Shown in pieces: positions 45,304-54,273 of a stretch of 64,000 nucleotides of DNA; within the stretch, counting starts at the first letter, position 1; the number at the start of each line of letters is the position of its first letter. A program made the position numbers and the translations under genes. Origin of the DNA: Candidatus Puniceispirillum sp. (GTDB lineage: Bacteria > Pseudomonadota > Alphaproteobacteria > Puniceispirillales > Puniceispirillaceae); NCBI GenBank assembly GCA_028383305.1, contig JAOEVD010000002.1:62001-126000 (forward strand), given 5' to 3'. The notes beneath the pieces were generated by a model. That model was not told the origin of the DNA. It made no database searches and saw only the letters and a list, made by a program, of their open reading frames with translations.

Positions 45304-46038
45304 ATGACTGATCCAAATTTGCTGATCATGGTTGGCGTGGTTTTTTGCCTTGCCGGTTTTGTCAAAGGCATAGTCGGGCTTGGTTTGCCAACGGTAAGCC
45401 TTGGTCTTTTGTCAATCATTGTCGATTTGCCAACTGCAATGGCGCTTTTGGTGATGCCATCTTTGGCAACCAATGTCTGGCAGGCATTGGCTGGCGGTCA
45501 GATTGGCATGCTGTGGCGGCGACTTTGGCGGTTTTTGCTGATGGCAGTGGTGATGGTTCATCTCGGTGCCCAGCTTTCAACCCTTGTTGAGACACAATTT
45601 TTGCATCGCTGTCTTGGGGCGCTTTTGCTGCTTTATGCGATATCTGGCCTGATTACAAAACCGCCGCAATTATCACCGCGCCTTGAGATAATTCTGGGGC
45701 CGGTTTGTGGGGCGGCAAACGGGCTATTGACCGGATTGACCGGAACATTGTTTGTGCCTGGAGTGATGTTTTTGCAATCAATTGGCCTGCCGCGTGATGC
45801 GCTTGTGCAGGCGATGGGCATGTTATTTGCCGCCTCGACAGCTTCATTGGGATTGGCGCTATACCGGCATGATTTGATGCCTTTATCGCTTGGCATCCTA
45901 TCGGCGACGGCGTTAATGCCAGCGCTAATTGGCATGCAGATCGGTCTTGGGCTTCGCCAACACCTGTCACAAGATTTGTTTCGGCAATTATTTTTAATCG
46001 CGCTTGGGGGGCTAGGCGGCTATATTTTAATCGTGTGA
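45304..46038 (+). CDS. TauE/SafE-family sulfite/anion exporter-like permease
   Basis: The product is very hydrophobic, with about eight membrane segments in 244 residues, and shows the duplicated TauE motif, first as GFVKGIVGLGLPTVSLGLLS and again as GAANGLLTGLTGTLFVPGVMFLQ. The family exports or imports sulfur oxyanions and organosulfonates; the substrate is not readable. The frame runs 48 codons further upstream, but the ATG at MTDPNLLIM with AGGA upstream gives the usual length. Confidence 0.82.
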   Translation: MTDPNLLIMVGVVFCLAGFVKGIVGLGLPTVSLGLLSIIVDLPTAMALLVMPSLATNVWQALAGGQIGMLWRRLWRFLLMAVVMVHLGAQLSTLVETQFLHRCLGALLLLYAISGLITKPPQLSPRLEIILGPVCGAANGLLTGLTGTLFVPGVMFLQSIGLPRDALVQAMGMLFAASTASLGLALYRHDLMPLSLGILSATALMPALIGMQIGLGLRQHLSQDLFRQLFLIALGGLGGYILIV

Positions 46039-46076
46039 TTGGACTTGTCGATTTGGACTTGCTGATTTGGATTTCC
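46037..46076. repeat. Three imperfect 13-14-bp tandem units after the TauE-type gene
   Basis: The units GATTGGACTTGTC, GATTTGGACTTGCT and GATTTGGATTTCC follow one another directly at the stop codon of the permease gene. They look like a local slippage duplication with no evident function. Confidence 0.5.
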
Positions 46077-46160
46077 GGGCTTGGCTTTTGCCCGTTCAGT
46101 CATGCCCGCAAGTCGCAATTTCGGCGTTTGTCATTTTGTATTTTTTAAAAGGGTCTAACA

Positions 46161-47696
46161 ATGTCTCACGTCATGATTCCGATTGATAATTTTTTCCGGT
46201 CGGCGGCACGATGGCCAGATCGGATTGCCGTTGAAATCAATGATGGGGCGGATCAGCGCAAAATCACCTATGGTGATCTTGCCGATTCTGTCAATGCGCT
46301 GGCAAATGCACTTCAGACCATTGATCCTGCGCCGCAAAGCTGTGTTGGCATTTGCGCCTATAATAGTTTTGAGCATCTTCTTGGCTGGCTTGCAACCTAT
46401 GCTGCTGGCAAAATATGGGTGCCGTTAAATCCGCGTAATGGCCGTGACGAGCTGGATCGAATCATTGATTTAACCGCGCCAAGCATTGTGATTTTCGATG
46501 CTGATTGTGATGAAAAATTCGGTGCCGTGGCGGGTCATCTTCTGGCCGGAAAAAATGCTGAGACGGCAGCCCGCGCCAATAGCCAGATGGCGGTGTTACT
46601 GGCGGCTAATGTGGGCAAGATGCCAAAGCGTCACCTGGCTGATAGCGACGATCTGCAAGCGATAAAATTCACTGGCGGGTCGTCTGGTGTGCCAAAAGGT
46701 GTGATGCAAAGCTATCGGGTTTTTAATAGCTGTATTGCGTCGATGATTGCCGCATTCGGGTTTGACGCCAAGGATCGTCATCTATTGGCAGCGCCAATGA
46801 CACATGGTGCCAATACGATGATTTTGCCGATCTTCGCCGTTGGCGGCACGCAGCTATTTATGGGTCAACCAAGTCCTGCGGCAATTCTGGATGCGATTGA
46901 AACAATGCAAGCGACAACAATTTTTGTGCCGCCAACACTTTGTTATATGATGCTCGAAGATGACCGGATCAATGATATCGACCTATCAACACTTCGCCAT
47001 TTCATTATTGGTGGCGCAACCATCCGGCCTGATGTTGTTGCGCGTGCCATGCCGATTTTCAATCATGCGATGGAAACCTGTTTTGGACAAACCGAAGTGC
47101 CGCAAATTGCCATTTGCATGCGTTCCAAGGATTGGCAGGATCCGGCAAATCACGCGTCAACTGGCCTTGCCACCTGCATGACCGATATCGGCATCATGGA
47201 TGCAAGCGGCACGCTTTTACCAGCGGGTGAAGAAGGTGAATTGGTGCTTGCCGGTGATCTGGTGATGAAGGGCTATTATAAAATGCCCGAAAAAACCAGA
47301 GAGACGATCATCGATGGTTGGCTTCATACAGGTGACATTGGCTATATTGATGATCGTGGTTTTGTCTTTATTAAAGACCGGATTCGCGATGTTGTTGTCA
47401 CTGGTGGATTCAATGTCTATCCAAATGATGTTGAAGCGGTTTTAGGCCAGCATCCTGATGTTGTTGAATGTGTTGTCTTTGGCCTTGCTGATGATAAATG
47501 GGGCGAAGCGGTTCATGCCGCGGTCGAGCTGTCAAAGCAGGCCAGTATTGACGAGGCGGGTTTGATTGCCTTTGTCAAATCACGGCTTGACTCGGTCAAG
47601 GCACCAAAGCGGATTTACATCACCGATGCACTGCCGCGAAGTCCGGTTGGCAAGGTGCTTCGCCGTGAAGCCAAGCTGGTGTTTGCCGATCATTAA
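46161..47696 (+). CDS. AMP-dependent acyl-CoA synthetase/ligase
   Basis: The 511-residue adenylate-forming enzyme has the P-loop AIKFTGGSSGVPKGVMQSY (about residue 170), the adenine motif METCFGQTEVPQ, GWLHTGDIGYIDDRGFVFIKDRIRDVVVTGGFNVYPNDVE and the catalytic Lys in RSPVGKVLRRE. It activates a carboxylic acid to its CoA thioester, probably a medium or long acyl chain; the substrate is unknown. It converges on the MFS gene 10 bp away. Confidence 0.85.
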   Translation: MSHVMIPIDNFFRSAARWPDRIAVEINDGADQRKITYGDLADSVNALANALQTIDPAPQSCVGICAYNSFEHLLGWLATYAAGKIWVPLNPRNGRDELDRIIDLTAPSIVIFDADCDEKFGAVAGHLLAGKNAETAARANSQMAVLLAANVGKMPKRHLADSDDLQAIKFTGGSSGVPKGVMQSYRVFNSCIASMIAAFGFDAKDRHLLAAPMTHGANTMILPIFAVGGTQLFMGQPSPAAILDAIETMQATTIFVPPTLCYMMLEDDRINDIDLSTLRHFIIGGATIRPDVVARAMPIFNHAMETCFGQTEVPQIAICMRSKDWQDPANHASTGLATCMTDIGIMDASGTLLPAGEEGELVLAGDLVMKGYYKMPEKTRETIIDGWLHTGDIGYIDDRGFVFIKDRIRDVVVTGGFNVYPNDVEAVLGQHPDVVECVVFGLADDKWGEAVHAAVELSKQASIDEAGLIAFVKSRLDSVKAPKRIYITDALPRSPVGKVLRREAKLVFADH

Positions 47697-47706
47697 GGCC
47701 ATTTTC

Positions 47707-48924
47707 CTATTCGGCAGCGGCGTTATCAAGCCGTTGATCGCTTTGCTGTTGCGGCAGAATAATCGCTGCCAGAACAATCAAAATGGCAACAACGCTCATC
47801 AAGCTGAACAGGGTTGTCATGGTAAATCCAGCTTGTAGGATCAATCCGCAAACTGGCAAAACGCTGGCACCAATTGAAAGATTCAGCAAAAATTTCACAC
47901 TGAAAACACGCCCGCGCCACGCATCGGGGACATAGCGCGACAATATTGCATCCGTGATCGGAATTTGGCCGAAAACAAAACTCATTGCCAAAAGCATCGC
48001 TACAAACAGCGCCAGATCATTAAATTGCGCTGCAAGATAGATGAATAAAACCTGCCCAACAGCCATGACAAATAAAACGTTTTTCGCCGAATAGCGGTCA
48101 ATCAACCAGCCAACGGCAATTTGTGAAAATGACGCAATCGCATAAACGATTGATGCCAAAAGCCCGGTAATGGCAACCGATGTTGAAATATTGGTCATTG
48201 AAATTTCAAAATATCGCGGCACGACAAAGGTCATTGCGCCAAAGATAAAGCCGCCACTTGCTGTTGATAATGCCAGTGCCGCCAAGGCGCGTTTCCAGTT
48301 TGGCGCAAAGGAATCAGCCGCGCTGATTCGCGGCGTTGCCGGTCCATCTTTATCAATCTTCAGTGATTTGGCAAACGCCACGCCATAGGCGAAGCAAAAT
48401 AATCCAGGCAGGATAAAACATATCCGCCAATCGCCAACGGTCAGCAATAATCCGGTAATTAATGGCGCGGCGGCAACCCCCATATTGCCAAACACGCCAT
48501 TCACCCCAAGTCGATAACCAATCTTTTTATTGCTTTTGACAAGCATTGCAATGCCAACAGGGTGATAGATCGCGGCAAAAACACCAATCACGCCAATGGC
48601 AGCGGCAAGGTGATAGATATTTTGTGACAGCCCGGCCAAAATGGCGCCAAGGCCAATACCGAAATGAAAGATCACCATCAATAATGAGCGCGAGAACCGG
48701 TCGGCAAGCTGGGCGGCAATTGGCGCCATGCCGCCAAACAGTAAAAAGCCAACTGCGCCGTAAACGATGATTTCATCATAGCTAAACCCGAAATGACGAC
48801 CGGCATCATAGGCGGCCTTGGCAAAAATAAGCATGATAAAATGATCGAGAAAATGGCTGATATTGATATAGATATCATCCACAGACTTGGCACGGAACGG
48901 GCGGGTTAAACTGTCAATCATCAT
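47707..48924 (-). CDS. Major facilitator superfamily transporter
   Basis: The 405-residue product has about 12 membrane segments. The inter-helix 2-3 motif is degenerate (GGMAPIAAQLADRFSRSLLMV), with a second-half copy AVGWLIDRYSAKNVLFVMA. HPVGIAMLVK between helices 4 and 5 resembles MFS permeases of the Fsr type, but the substrate is not predictable. The gene stands alone, convergent with the acyl-CoA ligase. Confidence 0.82.
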   Translation of the reverse strand: MMIDSLTRPFRAKSVDDIYINISHFLDHFIMLIFAKAAYDAGRHFGFSYDEIIVYGAVGFLLFGGMAPIAAQLADRFSRSLLMVIFHFGIGLGAILAGLSQNIYHLAAAIGVIGVFAAIYHPVGIAMLVKSNKKIGYRLGVNGVFGNMGVAAAPLITGLLLTVGDWRICFILPGLFCFAYGVAFAKSLKIDKDGPATPRISAADSFAPNWKRALAALALSTASGGFIFGAMTFVVPRYFEISMTNISTSVAITGLLASIVYAIASFSQIAVGWLIDRYSAKNVLFVMAVGQVLFIYLAAQFNDLALFVAMLLAMSFVFGQIPITDAILSRYVPDAWRGRVFSVKFLLNLSIGASVLPVCGLILQAGFTMTTLFSLMSVVAILIVLAAIILPQQQSDQRLDNAAAE

Positions 48925-49180
48925 AGGCGTCCTGTTTTATGGAGCTGATGCAGCGCCAAAACATAAAAAATAAAACAAATAGCTCTCGTTATGAAGCTTG
49001 GCCTTACTTTTGACGCGGTGCAAGCCTCTTGATTGATGATTGATAATGGCCTGATAAAATTGATGCTTGGCTTTGTTGGCGTGTTTTTCCCAGTCACGAT
49101 GCGGGTTTTCATGGTAATTGCCGCCGCAGTACGGCTAAAGTGAGATCGTTAGAATGATATGAGTGATGACAGGATGAACC

Positions 49181-49384
49181 ATGGGTGAGGACGAGTCTGA
49201 ACAGCCGTTAACCGAACACCTTGTTGATCAATTTGCCTCTTATTTTCTGATTACCATGGTGGCTTTTCATCTTGTTGGTTATATGAAAAAGCACTATGAA
49301 AAGCGTCATGGTGAGGCGCCGCATAGTGAGGCAGGGCATACTAACAACCGCCAAAGTGGGAAACGCCGTCGCGAAGATGTTTAG
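49181..49384 (+). CDS. Small single-pass membrane protein, unknown
   Basis: The 67-residue frame begins at an ATG with AGGA six bases upstream. It has an acidic N-terminus, one hydrophobic segment (about residues 19-34, FASYFLITMVAFHLVGYM) and a highly charged, basic C-terminus (KKHYEKRHGE, GKRRRED). No family is recognised. The 256-bp spacer to its left shows nothing else. Confidence 0.5.
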   Translation: MGEDESEQPLTEHLVDQFASYFLITMVAFHLVGYMKKHYEKRHGEAPHSEAGHTNNRQSGKRRREDV

Positions 49385-49599
49385 ATCTTACCCAAATCCA
49401 GTGATTGATTTTTGATGGTTCCCCCAATAATTGCTATGGGAAAATGTTATGGGATCAAAGACTGGCCGCTAGGCAACTCCGATGCGCCACCAAGGTCGAT
49501 CACGAAGACGGCCATCATATTGGCGGTAAATGCCAGAATCTGTATATTTTGCCTAAAGAAAAACCCCCACCAACCGTTAAGGCTGATGAGGGTTCTCAT
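49381..49599 (-). pseudogene. Possible relict frame broken by one TAA
   Basis: A 72-codon frame starts at an ATG (MRTLISLNGWWGFFF) and reads through coding-like sequence (FTANMMAVFVIDLGGASELPSGQSLIP), meets a single TAA at codon 51, then continues in frame with HFPIAIIGGTIKNQSLDLGKI to a stop that overlaps the stop of the convergent small gene. Other frames here are also open, so it may be chance. No family is recognised. Confidence 0.25.
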
Positions 49600-49998
49600 C
49601 AGAGGTCCAAACCACGGCTAGTTCGCGTCAAATTTTCTTTTTAGGATACTTTGAACGAATTAGGGGTTTGACCTTGATGAGAGCCTTGCAAATCCCATGC
49701 CACATTTTTTCGGTTCTTGGCCGGTTCAAACCGGAGTGTCCAATTTATAATGACAAGGCAGCGCCGCCTGCTTTTGGCCGCAAACAGGCGATATACGTTT
49801 ATCTGAAATTGCTATTCGGCATTTTCATCAACCCAGCTTTTCACCGCTTCGGGAAAGTCAAGGAAATAATGGCTGATGGTATTCATCATCAGATTATAAA
49901 AGGGTAGCATGAGCAAAACAGTTTCACAAATATTATAGGCGATAATGGCCGCCCCATCCGGCTTATGGGTGGGACAGCCGATGGTTGAAAAATCTGGA
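49600..49998. other. Mostly noncoding spacer before GST, with a vestigial coding-like frame
   Basis: From 49812 to 49998 the minus strand carries an open frame, offset from and continuing past the GST stop, that reads protein-like (AYNICETVLLMLPFYNLMMNT, FLDFPEAVKSWVDENAE), but it has no convincing start. A hairpin pairing CGCCTG with CAGGCG lies near 49769-49794. At 49725 a CCGGTT/AACCGG inverted repeat looks superficially like a tRNA T-arm, but no tRNA surrounds it. Confidence 0.35.
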
Positions 49999-50628
49999 TC
50001 AGCCTTGTGGGATTTCGCCCATATGTTTTGGCACTTGATAACCTTTTTGCACCGCATCACGTGCCAGAAGGCGCTGATACCATGATCGGACCTCCGGATA
50101 ATCGGCAAGATTGACCTGTTGCCATTCATAGCGCGATACCCATGGCCAGCAGGCCATATCGGCAATCGAATAATCGTCACAAATATAATCGCGCCCTTCA
50201 AGCTGCCGATCAAGAACACCATAAAGCCGCGCCACTTCGCTGCGAAACCGCGCTTCGGCATAATCTGATTTGCCCGGATTGAAATGCAGGAAATGATGTG
50301 CCTGTCCAAGAATTGGGCCAAACCCGCCCATTTGCCACATCAGCCATTCATTGACCTCGGCGCGTGCGATGCTGTCTTTTGGCAAGAATTTTCCGTATTT
50401 TTCGGCCAAATAAATAAGAATAGCGCCTGATTCCATCAAACTCATACCATTGTCACGGTCAATGATGGCCGGGATTTTGTTATTCGGGCTGATCTTCAAA
50501 AATGTAGGGCTATTTTGATCGCCTTGGGTGATATTGATGGAATGCACTTCGTAATCGACGCCAAGTTCTTCGAGAAGGATCGATACTTTGCGGCCATTCG
50601 GGGTTGTCCATGTATAAAAATCAATCAT
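49999..50628 (-). CDS. Glutathione S-transferase, Nu-class (YfcG/YghU-like)
   Basis: The 209-residue protein has the thioredoxin-fold N-terminal domain with TWTTPNGRKVSILLEEL, the glutathione-binding NNKIPAIIDRDNGMSLMESGAILIYLAEKYG (cis-Pro and ES motif) and the helical C-terminal domain with YSIADMACWPWV. TPNGRK is typical of the YfcG/YghU group, which has disulfide-bond reductase activity with glutathione. The substrate is not known. Confidence 0.9.
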   Translation of the reverse strand: MIDFYTWTTPNGRKVSILLEELGVDYEVHSINITQGDQNSPTFLKISPNNKIPAIIDRDNGMSLMESGAILIYLAEKYGKFLPKDSIARAEVNEWLMWQMGGFGPILGQAHHFLHFNPGKSDYAEARFRSEVARLYGVLDRQLEGRDYICDDYSIADMACWPWVSRYEWQQVNLADYPEVRSWYQRLLARDAVQKGYQVPKHMGEIPQG

Positions 50629-50713
50629 GCATCCATTCCTTTTTGCATTCTTATGGTGACAGCATTTCTAATCGGGAAAAAATAACGCGGCAAATCATAG
50701 CGGCCTGTGACGC

Positions 50714-51157
50714 CTATCCAAAAGCAAATTTTTCAGCAAAAAGCGCAATCACCACATAGCGGGCGGTTTTTGCTAGTGCCACAATCAAAACAAAGCTTTT
50801 CAGCGGTTCTTTGAAAATGCCAGCCATCACGGTGATTGGGTCGCCAATGATTGGCACCCAGCTAAGCAAAAGCGTCCAGCGTCCAAATTTCTGATACCAG
50901 CGGGTAATCGACTGGTAGCGCGGTGAGGCCTTTATTTTTTCCATGCGCATAACCGATGATGCAATGCTGTTCCCGATGACCCAATTGACAATTGCGCCAA
51001 GCGTATTGCCAAGACTGGCAAACAGAACCAGCAGCCCCATTGAATATTTTGATGTAATCACCAAATATCCAAGTCCAAGCTCGGATTGCGCCGGTAAAAT
51101 CGTGGCAGCAAGAAAAGCTGAGAGAAACAGGCCAAAAAGCGCGCCGGTTTCATTCAT
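50714..51157 (-). CDS. yqaA: YqaA/DedA-like (SNARE-associated/VTT) membrane protein
   Basis: The 147-residue product has about four membrane segments and the YqaA/VTT features: LFLSAFLAATILPAQSE at the start, LGNTLGAIVNWVIGNS, and KFGRWTLLLSWVPIIGDPITVMAGI. Relatives are small inner-membrane transport or scramblase-like proteins. The ATG at MNETGALFG is chosen for family length; the frame extends 44 codons further, over the divergent gene. Confidence 0.82.
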   Translation of the reverse strand: MNETGALFGLFLSAFLAATILPAQSELGLGYLVITSKYSMGLLVLFASLGNTLGAIVNWVIGNSIASSVMRMEKIKASPRYQSITRWYQKFGRWTLLLSWVPIIGDPITVMAGIFKEPLKSFVLIVALAKTARYVVIALFAEKFAFG

Positions 51158-51271
51158 GATGTTTGATTTTTCGGGTGCGGTTTGACATTTTCGATCATCA
51201 TAGTCTATCTGGCGGGTTGATTTCACAACAAGTGAGAAACCCCTGTCTACAGTAATTGGAGCGATTAATCT

Positions 51272-51622
51272 ATGACAGCCGATGATCATGTATTGCTCGA
51301 GGTGATCGAGGCCGATTACCGCTCAAATCATATGTATTGGATTGAACGAAAATTAAACAAGCGGTTCGAACGCTGGTTTCGCAACCGAACCAGCTATGAA
51401 ATCAAGGATCTGCTTGCTGAACGGCAGATCAATGACCTGCAAATCGAAGTTTTTGCCTATTACAACAAGCTTGATTATGAACCGGTGACACGATTATCTT
51501 CGGCGCTTTATGAAAAATGGATCACCAGCATCATTATGGGATGGTTGATGAGGAAATCAGTGTCTTGCTGGTCAAAAATCAAGACGACAAGCGCTGGCGT
51601 ACGCGAAGATTTGACAGATTAA
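51272..51622 (+). CDS. Hypothetical charged cytosolic protein
   Basis: The 116-residue frame starts at an ATG with TTGGAG upstream. The first 90 residues are soluble, charged and mostly helical (YWIERKLNKRFERWFRNRTSYEIKDLLAERQ). Near residue 91 a neighbouring frame gives a more protein-like continuation (MVDEEISVLLVKNQDDKRW), which hints at a frameshift. Against this, the present stop overlaps the stop of the convergent cytochrome gene. No family is recognised. Confidence 0.5.
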   Translation: MTADDHVLLEVIEADYRSNHMYWIERKLNKRFERWFRNRTSYEIKDLLAERQINDLQIEVFAYYNKLDYEPVTRLSSALYEKWITSIIMGWLMRKSVSCWSKIKTTSAGVREDLTD

Positions 51623-52104
51623 GAGCCGCTTTTGCTGTTTTCCATAGCGTTGTTCAGCTTGTAATCATCATTGATTTTATCATGGATTTGTCTGACATCA
51701 TCTGGCCATGTCGATTTGATATAAGACAAGGCGGCGATGATTTCTTCGTCTTTTAAAACATCATCATAAACCGGCATGCTGACTTTATAGTCACTGCCAA
51801 TCATTGCGGCAAAGCCATATTTGGTCAGTTTGAAAAGCAACGCATCTGGATGATGCCATGTATGGCCCGATTTATCATGTGGCGGGGCAAGCCGCATGCC
51901 ATTAACCATCTTGTCGCGCCAGCCATCCTGCCCTTCCAGATTTACCCCGTGACAGCTCGCGCATTGATCCATATAGATTTTTTGTCCAAGCTTTACATAA
52001 ACCGGATCCTCAGGGCGCAATTCAACAAGATCATCGGCAATGCTTGGCATTGGGGCGGCAAGCATTAGCATCAGATATGAATAGGCAAGGGTGTTTTTGC
52101 GCAT
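51619..52104 (-). CDS. Exported c-type cytochrome (monoheme)
   Basis: The 161-residue product has a signal peptide (LAYSYLMLMLAAPMPSIADD, cleavage near residue 22-24) and one heme site, DQCASCHGVNLEGQDGW (about residue 49), with a likely axial Met in YKVSMPVYDDV. It is a periplasmic class I cytochrome of the type often annotated as cytochrome c with LEGQ motif. It is followed upstream by a cytochrome c'-type gene 4 bp away, so the two are expressed together. The electron partners are not visible. Confidence 0.85.
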   Translation of the reverse strand: MRKNTLAYSYLMLMLAAPMPSIADDLVELRPEDPVYVKLGQKIYMDQCASCHGVNLEGQDGWRDKMVNGMRLAPPHDKSGHTWHHPDALLFKLTKYGFAAMIGSDYKVSMPVYDDVLKDEEIIAALSYIKSTWPDDVRQIHDKINDDYKLNNAMENSKSGS

Positions 52105-52108
52105 GGTA

Positions 52109-52555
52109 TTAATCCAACCTATATGTTTTATGACAGCTTTTGCAGGTTGCTGCGGTGGTTTTAAACGCATTTATCGCGGCTTCGGAATCACCCGCTTTGG
52201 CAGCAATCACCAACTGATTAGCGATTTGATAATTGGCATTGGCGGCACGCTCAAACCCAGAAAAATCCAACCAGATTTGTGGTGATGCTTCGGATGGCTT
52301 GCCATCGCTTCCCGCTGGAAAATAGGCTGGCATCTTTTCTGCCCAATCTCGAATTTGCGTGGCAAGTGGAACAATCGCATCAAGATCACCATTGCGAAAA
52401 TGCGTCTTGATGGCTTTAAGGTTGTCCTTACTTTGCGTAAAAAAATCCATCCGTTCTTTGACAATGCCGGTGGCACCGCTATGCGCATAGACAAACACGG
52501 AAAAACCGCATGAAAGGGCGAGGGCTGTGACAAATGTGGTTTTGCGTAAAGTCAT
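52109..52555 (-). CDS. Cytochrome c'/c-556 family protein
   Basis: The 148-residue product has a signal peptide (TFVTALALSCGFSVFVYAHS) and a four-helix-bundle sequence ending with the C-terminal heme motif CKSCHKTYR, as in class II cytochromes. AEKMPAYFPAGSDGKPSEASPQIWLDFSGFERAA is the usual c' central segment. Cytochromes c' bind NO or transfer electrons in the periplasm. The ATG at MTLRKTTF is chosen so that the signal peptide is N-terminal. Confidence 0.88.
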   Translation of the reverse strand: MTLRKTTFVTALALSCGFSVFVYAHSGATGIVKERMDFFTQSKDNLKAIKTHFRNGDLDAIVPLATQIRDWAEKMPAYFPAGSDGKPSEASPQIWLDFSGFERAANANYQIANQLVIAAKAGDSEAAINAFKTTAATCKSCHKTYRLD

Positions 52556-52629
52556 GTTAGGGGTGGGTCCTTTTAATGATCTGCAGTGGCGGGTCAAAAT
52601 CGAAATATCATAATCGTAATGCGGTGATT

Positions 52630-53076
52630 TTAATGACAGGCTTTGCCCAACGCCTTTAGGCGCCAGTAATTATAGGGCAATGGCGTGATAAAACCGGCAA
52701 CAAGCATGAGCGGCACTGCCCACCAAGTGAGCAAGGCCCCGCCTGTCAACATAAAGTCGGTAAGATTCATCGCCACTTCCATTGAAATCATCGAAATCAA
52801 GGACATGCCAAACGCCGTTTTTAATGCGATTTTGAACGCCATCTGGCGCGCCAGAATGATTGTTTCCAAAATGACCGAGGTCAAAAGACCATTCATAATG
52901 GCAAGCGACATGATCCATAGAATTGGCCAGTCAATGCCCATGGTTTGGAAGTAAAAAATTGTTCCCAGATCACCAATCGAACAGCCAAGCAAACACCAGC
53001 TGGTATTAAAGCTTGCGCGCTTCCACGTATGTTTGCACTGCCAATGGATGTTCAGCGTGTCGATTGTGATGGCCAT
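52630..53076 (-). CDS. DUF4396-family membrane protein
   Basis: The 148-residue protein has about four hydrophobic segments and the DUF4396 signature features: SFNTSWCLLGCSIGDLGTI near the start, GMSLISMISMEVAMNLTDF in the middle, and the C-terminal PLPYNYWRLKALGKACH. Conserved Cys and His residues suggest metal or heme handling, but no function is established. The ATG with AAAGGAAAG upstream is chosen over one ten codons earlier. It is 74 bp upstream of the cytochrome c' gene, in the same orientation. Confidence 0.75.
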   Translation of the reverse strand: MAITIDTLNIHWQCKHTWKRASFNTSWCLLGCSIGDLGTIFYFQTMGIDWPILWIMSLAIMNGLLTSVILETIILARQMAFKIALKTAFGMSLISMISMEVAMNLTDFMLTGGALLTWWAVPLMLVAGFITPLPYNYWRLKALGKACH

Positions 53077-53188
53077 AAATCTTTCCTTTAGACGCACAAT
53101 AGACATTCCCCCAAGTGGAAGGTCAACAGGTTAAATGATGGCTTTGCTAAGTGGCAAAATCCATGAATGGCGGCGGCATTGTGAGACC

Positions 53189-54211
53189 TCAAACGGCCAT
53201 GCTATCACGCAATGCTAACACCTCTTTCCACGTATTTTCAGGCAAATCAATCATCCCGCCGGCTGCGTTGCGTAACTGCCGTTCTCGCTGCCCGGGAATT
53301 TGAACTTTCTCGAACCCCGACGCTGGTTTACAGCTCAGAATATCGTCAAAAATAACACCAGCCCGATTGCGAAGCCCACCAAGTGGTGTCATTGCACTTG
53401 TATCAATCATCACCAAAAGCCAGTTACTTTCCGTCTGAACCGGGCCAATCAGGGCTTTGGCAATCAATTCGGCCGCCAAGGCTAGACCATACCCTTTCTG
53501 GCCTGCTGCGGGCAGGATTGACCCACCGTCAAAATAATCTGCGGGCTTCACGGATGGCATGCCATGACGATCAATAATGCAGTTTTCTGGAAGATTGCCA
53601 CCGGCACTTTGCGCTGCATAAATCCAGCCACCAGCAATTGTTGAAGTGTCAAAATCCAATACAAAGGAACCATTTTTATCACCAGGAAAACCAATGCAAT
53701 AAGGGTTAGTTGGCAGTTTTGGTTCACATCCACCATATGGCGCCACCTGCCGCCAAACCGCCCGATTACCGCCGCCAATTAGGATAGATAAAAACCCATC
53801 ATCAGCGTGCTGGTCAGCAAATGCTCCATGCCTACCAGTGTGTCCAACATTCATGATTGACGTAATACAGATACTTTTGCTGCGTGCAACGCGGGCAGCC
53901 GATTTGTAAGCAAACTCCATTGCTGGTATGCCATGCCCAGCCTGCCCGTCAATGACAAGAAACAACCCATCATTGCGGCTTATGGCCGGTTTCATATAGC
54001 CTGACCGGAATTGATCGACATATTGCAAGATGCGCATAACGCCATGTGTCTCAACGCCACAAAGATTGCTGTCCACAAGATGATGGGCTATAAGCTCTCC
54101 GCGAGCTAGATCACAGCCACAGCTCAGCAGAATTTCCAGAAGAGTCGCTTGTGCCTCGCGCGCATCAATCTTTACTCAGACCCCGCTATAGATGATTTTT
54201 GAAACGCTCAT
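53189..54211 (-). pseudogene. Ldh2-type malate/L-lactate/ureidoglycolate dehydrogenase with in-frame TGA
   Basis: From ATG 54211 the frame would give 340 residues, the normal Ldh2 size, with upstream GGTGAAAG, but codon 12 is TGA (54178-54176). Downstream the frame is intact and family-like: LLEILLSCGCDLARGELIAHHLVDSNLCGVETHGVMRI, NVGHTGRHGAFA, GQKGYGLALAAELIAKALIG. A GTG at 54076 could start a 295-residue product, lacking the N-terminal helical segment. NAD(P)-dependent members oxidise 2-hydroxyacids such as malate, lactate, sulfolactate or ureidoglycolate. It is the last gene of the leftward operon, 62 bp after the DmdA-like gene. Nonsense mutation or sequencing error are both possible. Confidence 0.7.
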
Positions 54212-54273
54212 GTTTTATTGCTTTCACCCAAAGCCTTTTGCCACCCAGAAGACAGGTTTAACCAAAGCCATCA

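Noticed and set aside
49580..49610. Hammerhead ribozyme core
   Set aside because: CTGATGAG is present, but it simply pairs with CTCATCAG in a hairpin and no CGAAA segment or cleavage-site helix follows.
49720..49745. tRNA T-arm-like sequence GGTTCAAACC
   Set aside because: No acceptor stem, anticodon arm or D-arm can be drawn around it.
54176..54178. Selenocysteine codon in the Ldh2 gene
   Set aside because: Residue 12 of this family is not a catalytic Cys, and no plausible SECIS hairpin is seen directly after the TGA.
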